From assembly GCA_029237695.1 (NCBI GenBank), contig CM055266.1, positions 118,519,581-118,583,580 of the forward strand: a stretch of 64,000 nucleotides of DNA, read 5' to 3'. The position numbers were made by a program, and so were the translations under genes. The notes below the pieces were generated by a model. The model worked only from the letters and a program-made list of their open reading frames with translations. It was not told where the DNA came from and made no database searches. Source of the DNA: Conchocele bisecta. Its lineage: Eukaryota; Mollusca; Bivalvia; Lucinida; Thyasiridae. Shown piece after piece: positions 32,755 to 43,624 of this stretch (positions are counted from its first letter, which is position 1; each line of letters opens with the position of its first letter).

Positions 32755-33465
32755 TCAGCACACTAATGCCCTCAGTGGCAGATTGGAGAAACTGTGGCAA
32801 AGTTAATTAACCAAAAGTGATAAGTATTCATAAGCACAGCTGTGATGGTCAACTGGTGAAGGACATATTAAGGACATCATGATTGTGTGACATGTGTGCA
32901 CAACTATGATGTATTGAAATATTAAAGTAATCCATCAAGGGATGTAGAAATTATGACTGGTGAACTTATTAATGTGTGAAAAAGTTAAAAGTTGTCAAGG
33001 TCAAATGCATGTTAAGGGCAGCATGGATGTCATGTGTGGCATTTGTCCACAAGTATGATTTATTGAAATATTAAAGTAATCCATCAAGGGATATAGAAGT
33101 TATGACAGAACTGAGAAACTCCGGCGAACTTCTTAAAGGTACATGCCCACTCAGTAGGCACAAAATGTTCTTTATATATCAGACATCATATGAGACATTT
33201 TCAGACAAAATAAACATTCATTCATCAAGTTCAATGGTCAAGGTCAAAAGGTCGTATTCAGGGCAGCATGTATGTGTGGAATTTGTCCACACGTATGCTG
33301 TGTTGAAATATTTAAGTAATCCTGCAAGGAATACAGAAGTTATGACATAATTGAGAAACTCTGGCGAACTTCTTAATGTGGTTCAAAGTTGTGAAGGTCA
33401 AAAGGTCAAGGTCATATTAAGGGCAGCATGGATGTGTGGCATTTGTCCACAGGTTTGTCTGGCGA
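32755..33465 (-). repeat. Tandem repeat T1 in reverse orientation, with MITE D scrap
   Basis: It is the reverse complement of the array at 2014-2640, including its flank ('ggcagattggagaaactgtg'). About 33137-33227 is a fragment of MITE D ('acatgcccactcagtaggca') lodged between two units. Confidence 0.85.
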
Positions 33466-33474
33466 ACTTCGATC

Positions 33475-33710
33475 TTAACCCTTGGACCGCTACTCACAAC
33501 AATTGTCGTCTGCTGTTGCTTTTATATCTTGGTCTTATTTCTCAATAAAACATGGTTTGACAGCACTTCAGAATCATTTCCAATGGAAATGATTTTGAAG
33601 TGCTGTCAAAGCATGTTGTAAATTATTCTAAAATGTTTTGATGATAAAAATGGAAAATAGAAAATAAACAGCAGACGACAAAAAAATTAAGATAGCGGTC
33701 TAAGGGTTAA
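33475..33710. repeat. MITE family J, copy 2
   Basis: Ends 'ttaacccttggaccgct' and 'agcggtctaagggttaa'; central hairpin 'acagcacttcagaatcattt' and complement around 'ccaatgg'. Confidence 0.88.
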
Positions 33711-33982
33711 TGTGCCGGACTCATGTACGCGCAGTCCAAACACTATATGCCTCCGGCTCTACCGATATCAGGGGCATAAAAATAATTTTAAGCATCAAAA
33801 TGCAGACCAGACTGCACATCTGATCATGTTCTTCAGTGTTCGCCATTTTGTCCGAGAACAATCGATTATCAACCCAGTGAACACAGCAGTCTAGTATCAG
33901 GCTAATCCAGTGCACAGGTGGAAGACTCGGACCTGTGACACAAGAAAAATTCCCATTATAAAAATTCCATTGCCCATCCACC

Positions 33983-34291
33983 TGTAGCCTATTTCACCAA
34001 CATTGCAAAGTACACTTTTCCAGTTAAGTATACTTTGAGGGAGAAATTTTCAATTTTATGATAAATTTATTAATTTTTATTATACTGAATTTATTACATT
34101 ATCACAGCCATTTAATGGCTGTGATAATGTAATACATTCAGTATAATAATTCTGCATACTTTTAATCATCAAATATATGCAGTAGTTAGTTCTATGTGAA
34201 ATAATGCATTTCAGGAAAAATAAATAATTGCTCCCTCAAAGTATACTTTGCTAGAAAAGTATACTTTGCAATGTTGGTGAAATCAGCTACT
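33983..34291. repeat. Palindromic MITE, family A, copy 3
   Basis: Ends 'ctgtagcctatttcaccaac' and 'ggtgaaatcagctac', in inverted orientation relative to copy 1 by its asymmetric subterminal text ('aaatttattaattttta' on the left here). Confidence 0.92.
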
Positions 34292-34296
34292 GGTAT

Positions 34297-34630
34297 CGTA
34301 ATGTACATTACGTAATGTACAGTACGAGAACAGGTAGGTGGGGTAATGGGATTTTTAAAGGGCATTTTGTTTGTGTCACAGGTTGGAGTCTTGCCCATCC
34401 ACCTGACATTGTAATGTACATTATGTAATGTACAGTACGAGGCCAGGTGGGTGGGGTAATGGGATTTTTTAAAGGGCCTTTTGATTGTGTCACAGGTTGG
34501 AGTCTTGCCCATCCACCTGGCATTGCAATTTACATTATGTAATGTACAGTACGAGACCAGGTGGGTGGGGTAATGGGATTTTTAAAGAGCCTTTTGATTG
34601 TGTCACAGGTTGGAGTGTTCCACCTGTGTG
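34297..34630 (+). repeat. About 114-bp tandem repeat x 3
   Basis: 'gtaatgtacagtacgag' recurs near 34312, 34425 and 34539, each followed by 'ggtgggtggggtaatgggat' and 'tgtgtcacaggttggagt'. Confidence 0.9.
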
Positions 34631-34654
34631 GCATATTGGAGTAACTCAGGCAAA

Positions 34655-34820
34655 CTTCTTACCCGGACACAGGGACAGAAGGACACATAGCCCAAACACT
34701 TTATACTTCCCTGTAATGTGTAATCCTGAGACGGGTGGGGGAATAAACACAGGGACAGAAGGACACATAGTTCAAACACTTTATACTTCCCTGTAATTTG
34801 TAATCCTGAGACGGGAGGGG
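34655..34820 (+). repeat. 79-bp tandem repeat x 2
   Basis: 'acacagggacagaaggacac' starts near 34667 and 34746 and continues with 'aaacactttatacttccctg' in both. Confidence 0.9.
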
Positions 34821-34851
34821 GGGGGGATAAAACATCACTGTATATACGAAC

Positions 34852-35016
34852 CTGCAGCAAACAGCAATATGGCGTTTATGATGAATACGAGGACATAGCG
34901 GTCGGTGTATATCTTCCTGCGCCATTTCTCCACGAGGTAGACGACCAGCAGGGCCACAGAGAAGATGTTACAGACCAATGTGAAGATCACCAGGGCTTGG
35001 CAGGCACGAAACCACG
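34852..35016 (-). CDS. Claudin-like protein, exon 2 (TM2 and most of TM3)
   Basis: A 165-bp exon bounded by acceptor 'gattgcag' and donor 'GCAG|gttcg'. It joins exon 1 by completing a Pro codon and enters exon 3 in phase 1. It encodes 'PWFRACQALVIFTLVCNIFS' and onward: the W-x2-A-C-QAL block that in claudins starts TM2 after extracellular loop 1, then a basic intracellular loop (EKWRRKIY) and TM3 start (YVLVFIINAILLFAAG). No Met is required, since it is internal. The donor (GT-TCG) is weak but the reading frame agrees with both neighbours. Confidence 0.88.
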
Positions 35017-35082
35017 CTGCAATCAGTACAATTCACCCATTGCTGTCAAAGTATATAATTTCCATTTTTAACTTGAAAAGTG

Positions 35083-35140
35083 AATGGGTTTAACGTCACA
35101 GCAACAGCTAAGGTCATTTAGGGACGGGATCTGGGGTACA
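35083..35140 (-). repeat. S1 retroposon, degraded fragment
   Basis: 'gggtttaacgtcacagcaac' then 'agctaaggtcattta' is an indel variant of the S1 tail end. Confidence 0.55.
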
Positions 35141-35252
35141 AATCCCAACTGAAAGACAAGTGAGATGGAACTACTACAAAAGTATTGTTGTTGCCTAAGG
35201 CGAGGTTTGAACGTACAACCTCGTGATTGGAAGTCATGTATTCTAACCCAGC

Positions 35253-36049
35253 GCTCCAGATAAGCTGCGTATTTGCGTAAATACCCAATTAAAATTGCCA
35301 AAAACCCAATTTAAATCAGAAGTAGTGAGTATCAAAAAGCAATGAGAACAATTGTGGTACCTTTAAAATGCTGCAGAAAACAATAAACAGACCACCAATA
35401 TATATAGCATATTTTTCCATGAAAACACATCTTGGTATTTCATTAGAATTGTCAGACAATTCTAATGAAATACCAAGATATGTTTTCATTTTGAAACAAA
35501 CTAATCAATAATTGCTGTCTGTTGATGTGTAAACAGTAGTGTGTTTGTTCGTTTGTTTATTGGTGTTTAACGGCCTATCAACAGCTAAGGTCATGTAAGG
35601 CTGGGCAAACGGGTTCGATCCCGTTTTAACCTGCTGTATTGGGGGGAAAATTCCAAAATCAGAACTGAATATTTACATCGAGAAACAATATATTCAGCCC
35701 TGAAATTAGAATAACCTGACCTGGTGGCAGGTACATACCACACCAAAGTCACTTAGCCCCTTCCCCTAAAATAGGATTACGAATTATCGTAAAACTCACA
35801 TAAGGGGTATAACCAGATTCAACTGTCACATACAAAATGCCAAAGACGTATGCGAGGGCCAAACCAGGTCTCCAGTCGGGATTCCGGTAGGATGAACCGC
35901 GATCGTTAAATTACCCATCGCTTGCACCCACCTTCCACCCACCAAAACAGTAGTGTGATTTAATTTTACCCAATTCAAATTTTGAAATACCCAATTGCTT
36001 CAGAAATGATGGAGTAACAATACTCAATTACTAATTCCTTATCTGGATC
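35253..36049. repeat. MITE family I, copy 3, interrupted by S1
   Basis: Ends 'gctccagataagctgcg' and 'ttccttatctgga'; the same central hairpin as copy 1. The insertion at 35544-35944 splits it. Confidence 0.9.
35544..35944 (-). mobile_element. Short retroposon S1, copy 3, inside MITE I
   Basis: A 401-bp element flanked by a 13-bp direct repeat 'aaacagtagtgtg' (35531-35543 and 35945-35957). This exactly interrupts MITE I, whose uninterrupted sequence is seen at 28339-28708. The minus-strand 3' end has an (AAAC)-like tail. It shares about 75-80% by eye with the other S1 copies. Confidence 0.92.
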
Positions 36050-36654
36050 CCTGTAAGCCCTATAGGCTAGGCATCAACCCTCGTTGAGACAGTTCAAATG
36101 AGTGGTAACAAGTTGTACTTTCACGAGACATAACATGATAGATGATCAGTTCATCTTCAATGTATGATGTTATGCTTATGCAATAAGTCGTAACATTTTT
36201 GTGATGATTTAATATGGTATTTACGAGGGTGGGTCAATATGTAGTGTCACATGATACATAACTTTAAAATTATGTCTAAAACTACACTTATCATTCTATA
36301 TTCCGTCAGGGTACTCTCTCGTGGGGTCTATGACAGAATATTCCCGTTGTCGCCGTGCCGCAATATTCGTTGCTAAGCAAACGGCACTGATACATTCGAC
36401 ACAAGCGTCAAGTGTGACTGGAGGTCATCTAAGTTACCTTAACGGATATGTTGCAGTGCGTTTTTCAAATAATGGACTATAACTATGTTTGTGTAGTTTT
36501 TGTCCGATGAATAGGCTGGATATGGTAGAACATCATAATACCGCACGTGCAGCAATGACGTCATGAGTCGCGCGTGGTGGCATATCATGTCATTTTGTAA
36601 AATTATGGTTCCCATGTCCAGTTCTTTTAGGCTCTTTCTGGAGTTATAGAGAAT

Positions 36655-37065
36655 AGTAGGTTAGTGCCGTGAATGGGAAAAAATATCTGGCAAGGCTCAA
36701 GAATTTCTTTATTTCTCATCAGAAGTATATGTTGTGACCACTCATTTGAACCGTCTCGCCGAGACGGTTCAAATGAGTGGTCACAACATATACTTTGGTT
36801 CAGAAATAAGGAAAATAGATAGAGAATAGTAGGTTAGTGCCGTGAATGGGAAAAAATATCTGGCGCGGCTCAGGAAACGGGATGGGCGAGGCTCTGCCGA
36901 GCACATCCCGTTTCCGTGCCGCGCCAGATATTTTTTCCCATTCACGGCACTAACCTACTATTCTATTTATCCCGTCAACACCTACAAATGGCTGTAAAAT
37001 GCAAAATATAGTATTGACTGGATATCAAAAATGTTTCACGGCACCGTGTTTCACGGCACATACGC
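36655..37065. repeat. Nested MITE composite F/G/B, inverted copy
   Basis: It is the reverse complement of 20390-20795: MITE G arm, fold-back B (36722-36797, near-perfect hairpin), MITE G, then MITE F truncated at about 37065. The order and junctions are identical, so the nest moved or was duplicated as one block. Confidence 0.88.
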
Positions 37066-37824
37066 ATACAGCATGTGAGAAAATATTTTGTGATACTCTT
37101 TGTTGATTATATTACCATTTCAACACCAATGTACTATAATAACACAATCGGAATTGTGCGAAAATTGTGTCAGAAGTTTATATTTTCCCTGTTTCAGCCA
37201 GATTTGTTCTTATCAATGAGGGTTCAGATCATCGCATTCCTTAGACTGGCTTGTAACAACATATTGTTGCTTCTTCATTGACCTTGATGAAAGCATGAAG
37301 GTTTCTTCTTCATTGCGACGTAATTTTGGGCGATTTCTTGGCGATTTGAACATACATGTATCACTAGTTTTGCTTGAACGAAAATTGTCAGGCACCCACC
37401 TTGCGGAAATTGTTCACATTTTCAAACACTTTGTTAAAATTATATGAAAATGTGATTGACATATGTTGTATGCAGGACTAATCTTCCTGTTTCATTCGCC
37501 CAGCTATGTCATCTATTTCTATCATTTTGTCAACATTATCTGTGTCTGTAATTGACTGGCTCCCTTTAAACAATATTGCCGCATATGGTGCATTTCTGCA
37601 GTTGTTTTCCCTCATATTCCTTCTATTTGTTTTTTGTTAGTGATTCTGACCGCAGCGCCAAACATGACGTCATAACTGATTAATGACGCTGACGTCATAT
37701 ACTGTATCGATGCCATGAACGCTACTTAATCAAGGTGTATGATAATGTGGTACTAACAACAACAAGTACTGAAACTTCCAGAATCCATCCGATTGAAAGT
37801 ACGTATTCTTTTATTTTGTCCTTA

Positions 37825-38075
37825 TTACGTAACGGATTTTGATGAAATATGGCGCATCAAACGCGTCTTGTTAAGCTGCATTTGGTGGTCTCTGTATGTT
37901 CGCCCAAACTTCTGTCGTTTTTGCGAAGAATCGATTTCCGTGTCTCTGACATGGAAATCGATTCTTTGCAAAAATGACATAAGTCTGTGCCAAACTCCCT
38001 GGACCACCAAATGCATCTCATGAAGACGCGTTTGCTGCGCCATATTTCATCAAAATCCGTTGCATATTAAGGAAA
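37825..38075. repeat. Large inverted repeat inside the mariner-type element
   Basis: 'acggattttgatgaaatatg' to 'gcatttggtggtc' on the left returns inverted on the right as 'gaccaccaaatgcat' to 'catatttcatcaaaatccgt'. A second hairpin 'gaagaatcgatttcc' / 'ggaaatcgattctt' lies at the tip. Relatives of the arm ('cggattttgatgatat') occur near 44975 and 58285. Confidence 0.85.
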
Positions 38076-39367
38076 ATATCAAATAATACTTCCTTTGGAG
38101 TGGGCGACGTTGTTGTTGTAACCACGTGATCATGCACCTTGTTAATGCGAATAATGTCAATGAATGCAAGTGCCAAATGGTATTTGAGTTGGATGAGTGG
38201 TTTGAAAGATAATGGTCAAGTGACACTAATTATTGACCCACCCTCGTATTAAAGAAATTAAATAAGTATAATTGTATCGCTATTCTAAAAATTACGAGTG
38301 CCCACTATACAGAAAAATCATTTAGTAATATTTAACTAACTCCCTGGACCACCAAATGCATCTCATGAAGACGCGTTTGCTGCGCCATATTTCATCAAAA
38401 TCCGTTGCATATTAAGGAAAATATCAAATAATACTTCCTTTGGAGTGGGCGACGTTGTTGTTGTAACCACGTGATCATGCACCTTGTTAATGCGAATAAT
38501 GTCAATGAATGCAAGTGCCAAATGGTATTTGAGTTGGATGAGTGGTTTGAAAGATAATGGTCAAGTGACACTACTTATTGACCCACCCTCGTATTAAAGA
38601 AATTAAATAAGTATAATTGTATCGCTATTCTAAAAATTACGAGTGCCCACTATACAGAAAAATCATTTAGTAATATTTAACTAACTCCCTGGACCACCAA
38701 ATGCATCTCATGAAGACGCGTTTGCTGCGCCATATTTCATCAAAATCCGTTGCATATTAAGGAAAATATCAAATAATAATTCCTTTGGAGTGGGCGACGT
38801 TGTTGTAACCACGTGATCATGCACCTTGTTAATGCGAATAATGTCAATGAATGCAAGTGCCAAATGGTATTTGAGTTGGATGAGTGGTTTGAAAGATAAT
38901 GGTCAAGTGACACTACTTATTGACCCACCCTCGTATTAAAGGAATTAAATAAGTATAATTGTATCGCTATTCTAAAAATTACGAGTGCCCACTATACAGA
39001 AAAATCATTTAGTAATATTTAACTAACTCCCTGGACCACCAAATGCATCTCATGAAGACGCGTTTGCTGCGCCATATTTCATCAAAATCCGTTGCATATT
39101 AAGGAAAATATCAAATAATACTTCCTTTGGAGTGGGCGACGTTGTTGTTGTAACCACGTGATCATGCACCTTGTTAATGCGAATAATGTCAATGAATGCA
39201 AGTGCCAAATGGTATTTGAGTTGGATGAGTGGTTTGAAAGATAATGGTCAAGTGACACTACTTATTGACCCACCCTCGTATTAAAGGAATTAAATAAGTA
39301 TAATTGTATCGCTATTCTAAAAATTACGAGTGCCCACTATACAGAAAAATCATTTAGTAATATTTAT
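37994..39367 (+). repeat. 345-bp satellite, 4 units, amplified from the mariner-type element's 3' end
   Basis: Units start near 37994, 38339, 38684 and 39026 (lengths 345, 345, 342, about 342) and are more than 98% identical by eye. Each comprises about 250 bp of the element's end with its complete right TIR ('tattgacccaccctcg') and about 95 bp of the flanking MITE D text. The third unit has a 3-bp deletion in 'gttgttgttg'. Confidence 0.95.
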
Positions 39368-39790
39368 TTTATTGATAGTGATTCGCGGTGGTATCAGGCT
39401 ATTTTCATATGCAAATGAGACATGACATTTTTTACTTATTTATAATAATTAAATACGTCACCTGAAAAAAATAATATTTTCGACATATTATAAAATAAGA
39501 TCTTTGCACATCAAAATATAAAGACAGAGAATAAACATGATAAATACATGTAGTAATGTACGTTAAGATTTTAAGGAAACACAGTTATCGCCACTGATCT
39601 CAGTGTGGAAATTTACGTCTGATATAAAATGTATAATAAAGCCAATAAATGCGTGGGGTAATGGAGAATGAATGTTTATTTTGCCAGAAAATGTTATATC
39701 TACAGAATATACAAAACAATCTGTCTCCCGGCCGATATTATAGCCTGGCATGTGGCATATGTGAGTGGGCATCTATCGGTACCTTTAAAC
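39368..39790. repeat. MITE family D, right part
   Basis: It continues the MITE D sequence known from 7140-7524 ('ttcatatgcaaatgagacat', 'gtcacctgaaaaaaataata', 'tgtttattttgccagaaaat') and ends in a degraded terminus 'gtgagtgggcat'. The mariner-type element and its satellite sit within this copy. Confidence 0.8.
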
Positions 39791-39866
39791 TTGTGATTTC
39801 ACAAGAAACTTGATATAGCCATGGTTCTTATGAAATCAATAGATGAGTTTAATAAATAGTAAATTG

Positions 39867-40056
39867 TAGAGTGCGTGGTCGAGCGGTCTGAGGCGTCGGA
39901 CTGCTGATCTTATTCTTACGGTCGTGGGTTCGAGCCTCACCTGAGGTGTGCGTTGTGTCCTTGAGCAAGACACTTTATCCACACTGCTTCAGTCCACCCA
40001 GCTGTAAATGTGTAACGGCTAAATATCGGGAATCTCGATTGTATTTGATTGTATGT
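39867..40056 (+). mobile_element. tRNA-derived SINE S2, copy 1
   Basis: A box 'tggtcgagcgg' (39876-39886) and B box 'ggttcgagcct' (about 39929-39939), 50 nt apart, head a tRNA-like 5' end. A conserved core follows with 'tccttgagcaagacacttta' and 'cacccagctgtaaatg'. The tail is a short 'ttgta' repeat. The same head and core recur at 44305 and 58598. Confidence 0.9.
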
Positions 40057-40260
40057 ACAGTGGAACCTCTCTAAACCGAACAACCTTGCTACATCGATGT
40101 GTTAAATTATGACCGATTTCACTGTCAAATATCGCTCATATTGATCAGTGTTCATGATTGCAATGCACACAGGCATGTATTTCAGTGCTCTTACACCGGA
40201 ATTACAGTGAAACATCTCTAAACCGGATGCCTCTTTAAATCATGCCCGATATTACTCCCA
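40057..40260. repeat. Pogo-type TIR fragments
   Basis: 'cagtggaacctctctaaacc' (40058) and 'cagtgaaacatctctaaacc' (40206) are terminal motifs of a pogo/Tigger-like family, as I know them. The same motif forms a hairpin at 46986-47059 and appears inverted at about 47180-47202. No transposase is visible. Confidence 0.5.
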
Positions 40261-40319
40261 TATTATATATCTACAAGGTTGGACATTCGCCACCTTTTCA
40301 ATCAACGAAAGTAGATTAA

Positions 40320-40435
40320 ATACCTTGGACCCGGCTTGCCAATTCAGTAATTGTAACGTGCGCGAAGGCCGGGACCAACAGGTCCCGGCCTTTTTGCGCG
40401 TTACAATTACTGAATCAGAGAGCCGGACCCAAGGT
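40320..40435. repeat. Fold-back with GC-rich tip
   Basis: Arms 'taccttggacccggct' and 'gccggacccaaggta' outside, 'ttcagtaattgtaacg' and its complement inside, and a strong tip 'gaaggccgggacc' / 'ggtcccggcctt'. Confidence 0.9.
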
Positions 40436-40559
40436 ACACCGGTCCGCCCCCAACCCCACCCCCCTAAAATTTGCCGAGTAAGATTTTTTACAAGTATTTT
40501 CGGTCGTTGTCTTATTGTTTCAAAATTTAAAATTTTTCAATCAAAAATAATGTCAGGGC

Positions 40560-40945
40560 CGTAGCCACGTTGAGGCGAACCGAGGCAGTTGCCTTGGTAG
40601 AAATGTTGCCGATTTTTTTTTTTACGATGCGGGTCGAGCTACGCTCTCCCACTGGATACACGTTTCATAAGATTTGCCTCGGTAGATTTTTACCTCTGGC
40701 TACGGACTTGCATGTCTAAACATACTGTGACAGTGACAATATTTTTGCTCCAAAATGTTCCAGAACGCAGGAAATGCGATGTAGATTTCAAAAAAATTCT
40801 GGGGGGGGAAGTGCCCCTGCACTCCCCTAGCGCTATCCCGAGCTCTGCTCGGTCTACAAAACGAGCGTAGCTACGCTCGTTCGATAATAAAGTATTGCAA
40901 AATAGCTACGCACCAATAACCCGAAATCCTGGATCCGCGCCTGTT
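40560..40945. repeat. Dispersed repeat around a 'cgaacgagcgtagct' palindrome
   Basis: It holds 'aacgcaggaaatgcgatgta', a G-run, 'ctagcgctatcccgagctc' and 'acgagcgtagctacgctcgt'. The inverse-orientation relative lies at about 48030-48250. The flank 'ctggatccgcgcctg' is shared. No ends can be drawn. Confidence 0.6.
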
Positions 40946-41584
40946 AATAATAGAGTAAAAAAATGAGTATGGTCAAAAGAGCGTTTTGACGTTCATACAA
41001 CAAAGTGCCTGTGATGCAAGATCCTCTATTTAGATATGTGGTCATTGCTGTTGGCAGGGATTTTGTGAGTAGTTTTGGTGAGGATGCTACAGTTCTTTAG
41101 TGTTTAGCGGATAGCTAAGAAGATTATTGCTGCATACGTCTTTAAAGTAGAACATTTGGACAAGTACCTGGTACCAATAGACAGGAAAAAGTATCTTCTT
41201 TCCAAATTGGGTTACTTTTTTAGTTTATTCCAATGTTTTCCTTGCATAATTCCTTGTTTACCTAACGCACTGAATTAGTCAGTAACGGATAGCTTTGGTG
41301 TTTATCGGATACGTGTGCGACAGTTGCTGAGGGGGTGTCTCAAAACATTCCAAATCATGTATTTGTTTTGTAAATGACTAGGAAACATGCTTACATGCAT
41401 ATCACATTAACACTGATTAAATCTGTTTCATCATGTAATGTGTACATGTGTAACTGAAAAATAAAAAATATTTTTACACTGCTTAAACTTTTTTTTCATC
41501 CCAATATTTTCTTGAAGCAATGTGATGGGTGGTGCCATAAAAACAAATACATGTCGTTATGAGACTGAATTAAAATATAGAGTG

Positions 41585-41635
41585 ATGCGGGTGGGGGGGG
41601 GCAGTGGGGGTGAGGGGGGCAGTGGTGCGCCGATT
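41585..41635. repeat. G-rich tract (quadruplex-capable)
   Basis: Five or more G-runs of four or longer within 50 bp ('gtgggggggggcagtggggg' and onward). Confidence 0.75.
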
Positions 41636-41689
41636 CCCGGCGAGACATACTGAATACATACATGGTGGTAAACCGTGTATTAACTGTAA

Positions 41690-42255
41690 TTATTAATTAA
41701 TAAATCATAGAGAATAACTTCACAAATGTACATGTAACATTACCCTTTTAACCTCACAGTCATGTATAGTGGTAGTGGCAAACAGTGTACATGCAGATGA
41801 GGCGGCTCTTAATGATCAAAACGTCTCATCAGGATCTGCACTGTTTGCCACACATTTTCTATGAGTCCCGGCAATGATTCGAGTCCTGTGAAGGGTTGGG
41901 CCGAGGTGGTGGCCGTAAACAGTGTTACTGAGTGTATTAACTGTGATTGGTGATGGTGTCCATTGATGTACCCGCCCGTCGGACCCCCGCAAAATGATGG
42001 AATGAACCAATCAGATTGGCTCATTCCGTCAATCCGCGAGGCACCGACGGGCTGGTCCATCAATATACACCATCACCCTGTAATTAGTAATTAATAAATC
42101 AGACTATAACTTCACGAATGTACACTGTCATGTAATATTAACCATTTAAACCTCACATGCATGTATAGTGGTATTGACAAACAGTGTACATCCAGATGAG
42201 CCGGCTCGTAACGAGCTGGCTCATCAGGATCTGCACCGTTTGCCACATATTTTTT
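41690..42255. repeat. Duplicated MITE C halves around a fold-back
   Basis: 'attaattaataaatca' to 'catgtatagtggta' occurs twice (41690-41775 and 42090-42175), each followed by the MITE C signature hairpin. Between them a fold-back at about 41945-42076 has arms 'gtgatggtgtccattgatg' and complement around 'gaaccaatcagattggctc'. Confidence 0.7.
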
Positions 42256-42264
42256 GTTTAGCGC

Positions 42265-42710
42265 CAAAATCAAGTCAACACCCCAGAAAAAAAATTGGCG
42301 AAGGGAGGTGGGAACACTTGTGCTTTTGTTATTTTTTCCAGCAACATTCGGGCTGGAAGAGAAATAAAAACAAAGTCCACCCCAGAAAAAATTGGCAAGA
42401 GGAGGTGCGCACACATGAGCTTTTGTTATTTTTTCCAGCAACATTGGGATTGGAAGTAAACAAAAAAACAGTCACCCCAGAAAAAAAATGTCGAGGGGAG
42501 GTTGGCACACCTGTGCTTTTGTTACTTTTTTGCAGCAACATCGGGGTTGGAAGTGAAAAAAAAAAAAGAAAAAAAAAAAGAAAAAAGTCAACACCCCAGA
42601 AAAAAATGGCTAGGGGAGGTGGGCACACATGTGCTATTGTTATTTTTTCCAGCAACAATGTATATTGGCGTCGAGTGAAAAAAACCCACTAAGTCAACAC
42701 CCCAGCATGC
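42265..42710. repeat. About 100-120 bp tandem repeat x 4-5
   Basis: 'caccccagaaaaaa' begins units near 42280, 42380, 42473, 42592 and 42697, followed by 'ggaggt', 'cacacttgtgcttttgttat' and 'tttttccagcaacat'. The long Lys-rich frame at 42168-42692 is a shadow of it. Confidence 0.88.
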
Positions 42711-43077
42711 GCCGACAGTTCGCCTCAACTTTTTACAGAAATTCAAACATACCGCAAAACGATCGAGTGTAAAAATCATAAAAAAAAAAGGCAAAATCTG
42801 AGACAAGGCGGCTGCCTCGTCTGCCTCATCCTGGCTACGGGCCTGACCAGTATTATTTTTATTTAGAAAATGAATGCCTTTAAAATAAATATTCACAAAT
42901 TTTAAAATTGTAGTTGTCAATGTCAATTAGAATTTTCAATCCCTGTGGTGTTGATCTCTCTACAATGAAACACCCCCTCTTTCATGAAGATAGAATGAAG
43001 CTACATACATGTATAATAATAAAAGCAACGTATGTAGATGCTATGGCCAGTTTGAGAAACTGTTACGACCTGGTTAA

Positions 43078-43150
43078 CCAAAACGTGTGACGGACTGACT
43101 GACATACGGACGGACGGACAGACAGACGGACGAACGGATCGACGGAAATC
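43078..43150. repeat. (ACGG)n-like microsatellite
   Basis: Imperfect 'gacggacggacagacagacg' run. The same type of run ends each block of the array at 51.7-54.9 kb. Confidence 0.75.
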
Positions 43151-43624
43151 TGATTTGTACGCAAATTAGGATGATCCGTTACTGCCGGAAGCACGTGCGT
43201 TATTATTGACGTCTGTGTTCAGTGACATGGTGTGATTTATGAACCAAGCTTCTTTCCAGTTATAGAGGACATGATTATACATCATATTATTCACAGAGTT
43301 TGTTTCTTCCAAACTAACTGTTTATACATTTTCAGTGAAATTACTCTGGAGCGACTTACTTTCGCTTTACCTGGTGTAAACTTCCGGTTACGTCATTGTG
43401 TTTCTTGAAGCTTTACGCACGGCAAGGAAACTGCTATATCAAAGTAAACATGTCATTGTGTGGGGATGGATCACTGTTCCTAACGGTAATATTTTATTTA
43501 TTATAAATGTACAATATAAAAAAATATTGTGTTAAAAAGTATATACCTATCCGCTATACCCTAAAATCCGCTATACCTTAAAGAACTGTATGACTTACAT
43601 GTATGCCTACTAATGCATACTTAC

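Larger units (their letters stand above)
36224..38246. mobile_element. Mariner-type TIR element, non-autonomous (2.0 kb)
   Basis: Ends 'cgagggtgggtcaata' continuing to 'tagtgtcac' (27-bp TIRs with two mismatches; right end 38220-38246), flanked by TA dinucleotides at 36222-36223 and 38247-38248. CGAGGGTGG-type termini with TA duplications are typical of mariner relatives, as I know them. No transposase frame is seen. The body holds a composite of MITEs F/G/B at 36655-37065 and a large imperfect inverted repeat at 37825-38075. Confidence 0.75.

Noticed and set aside
42168..42692. Long Lys-rich open frame (174 codons)
   Set aside because: It runs through four copies of a tandem repeat with A-runs and shows no domain; the opposite strand is open as well.
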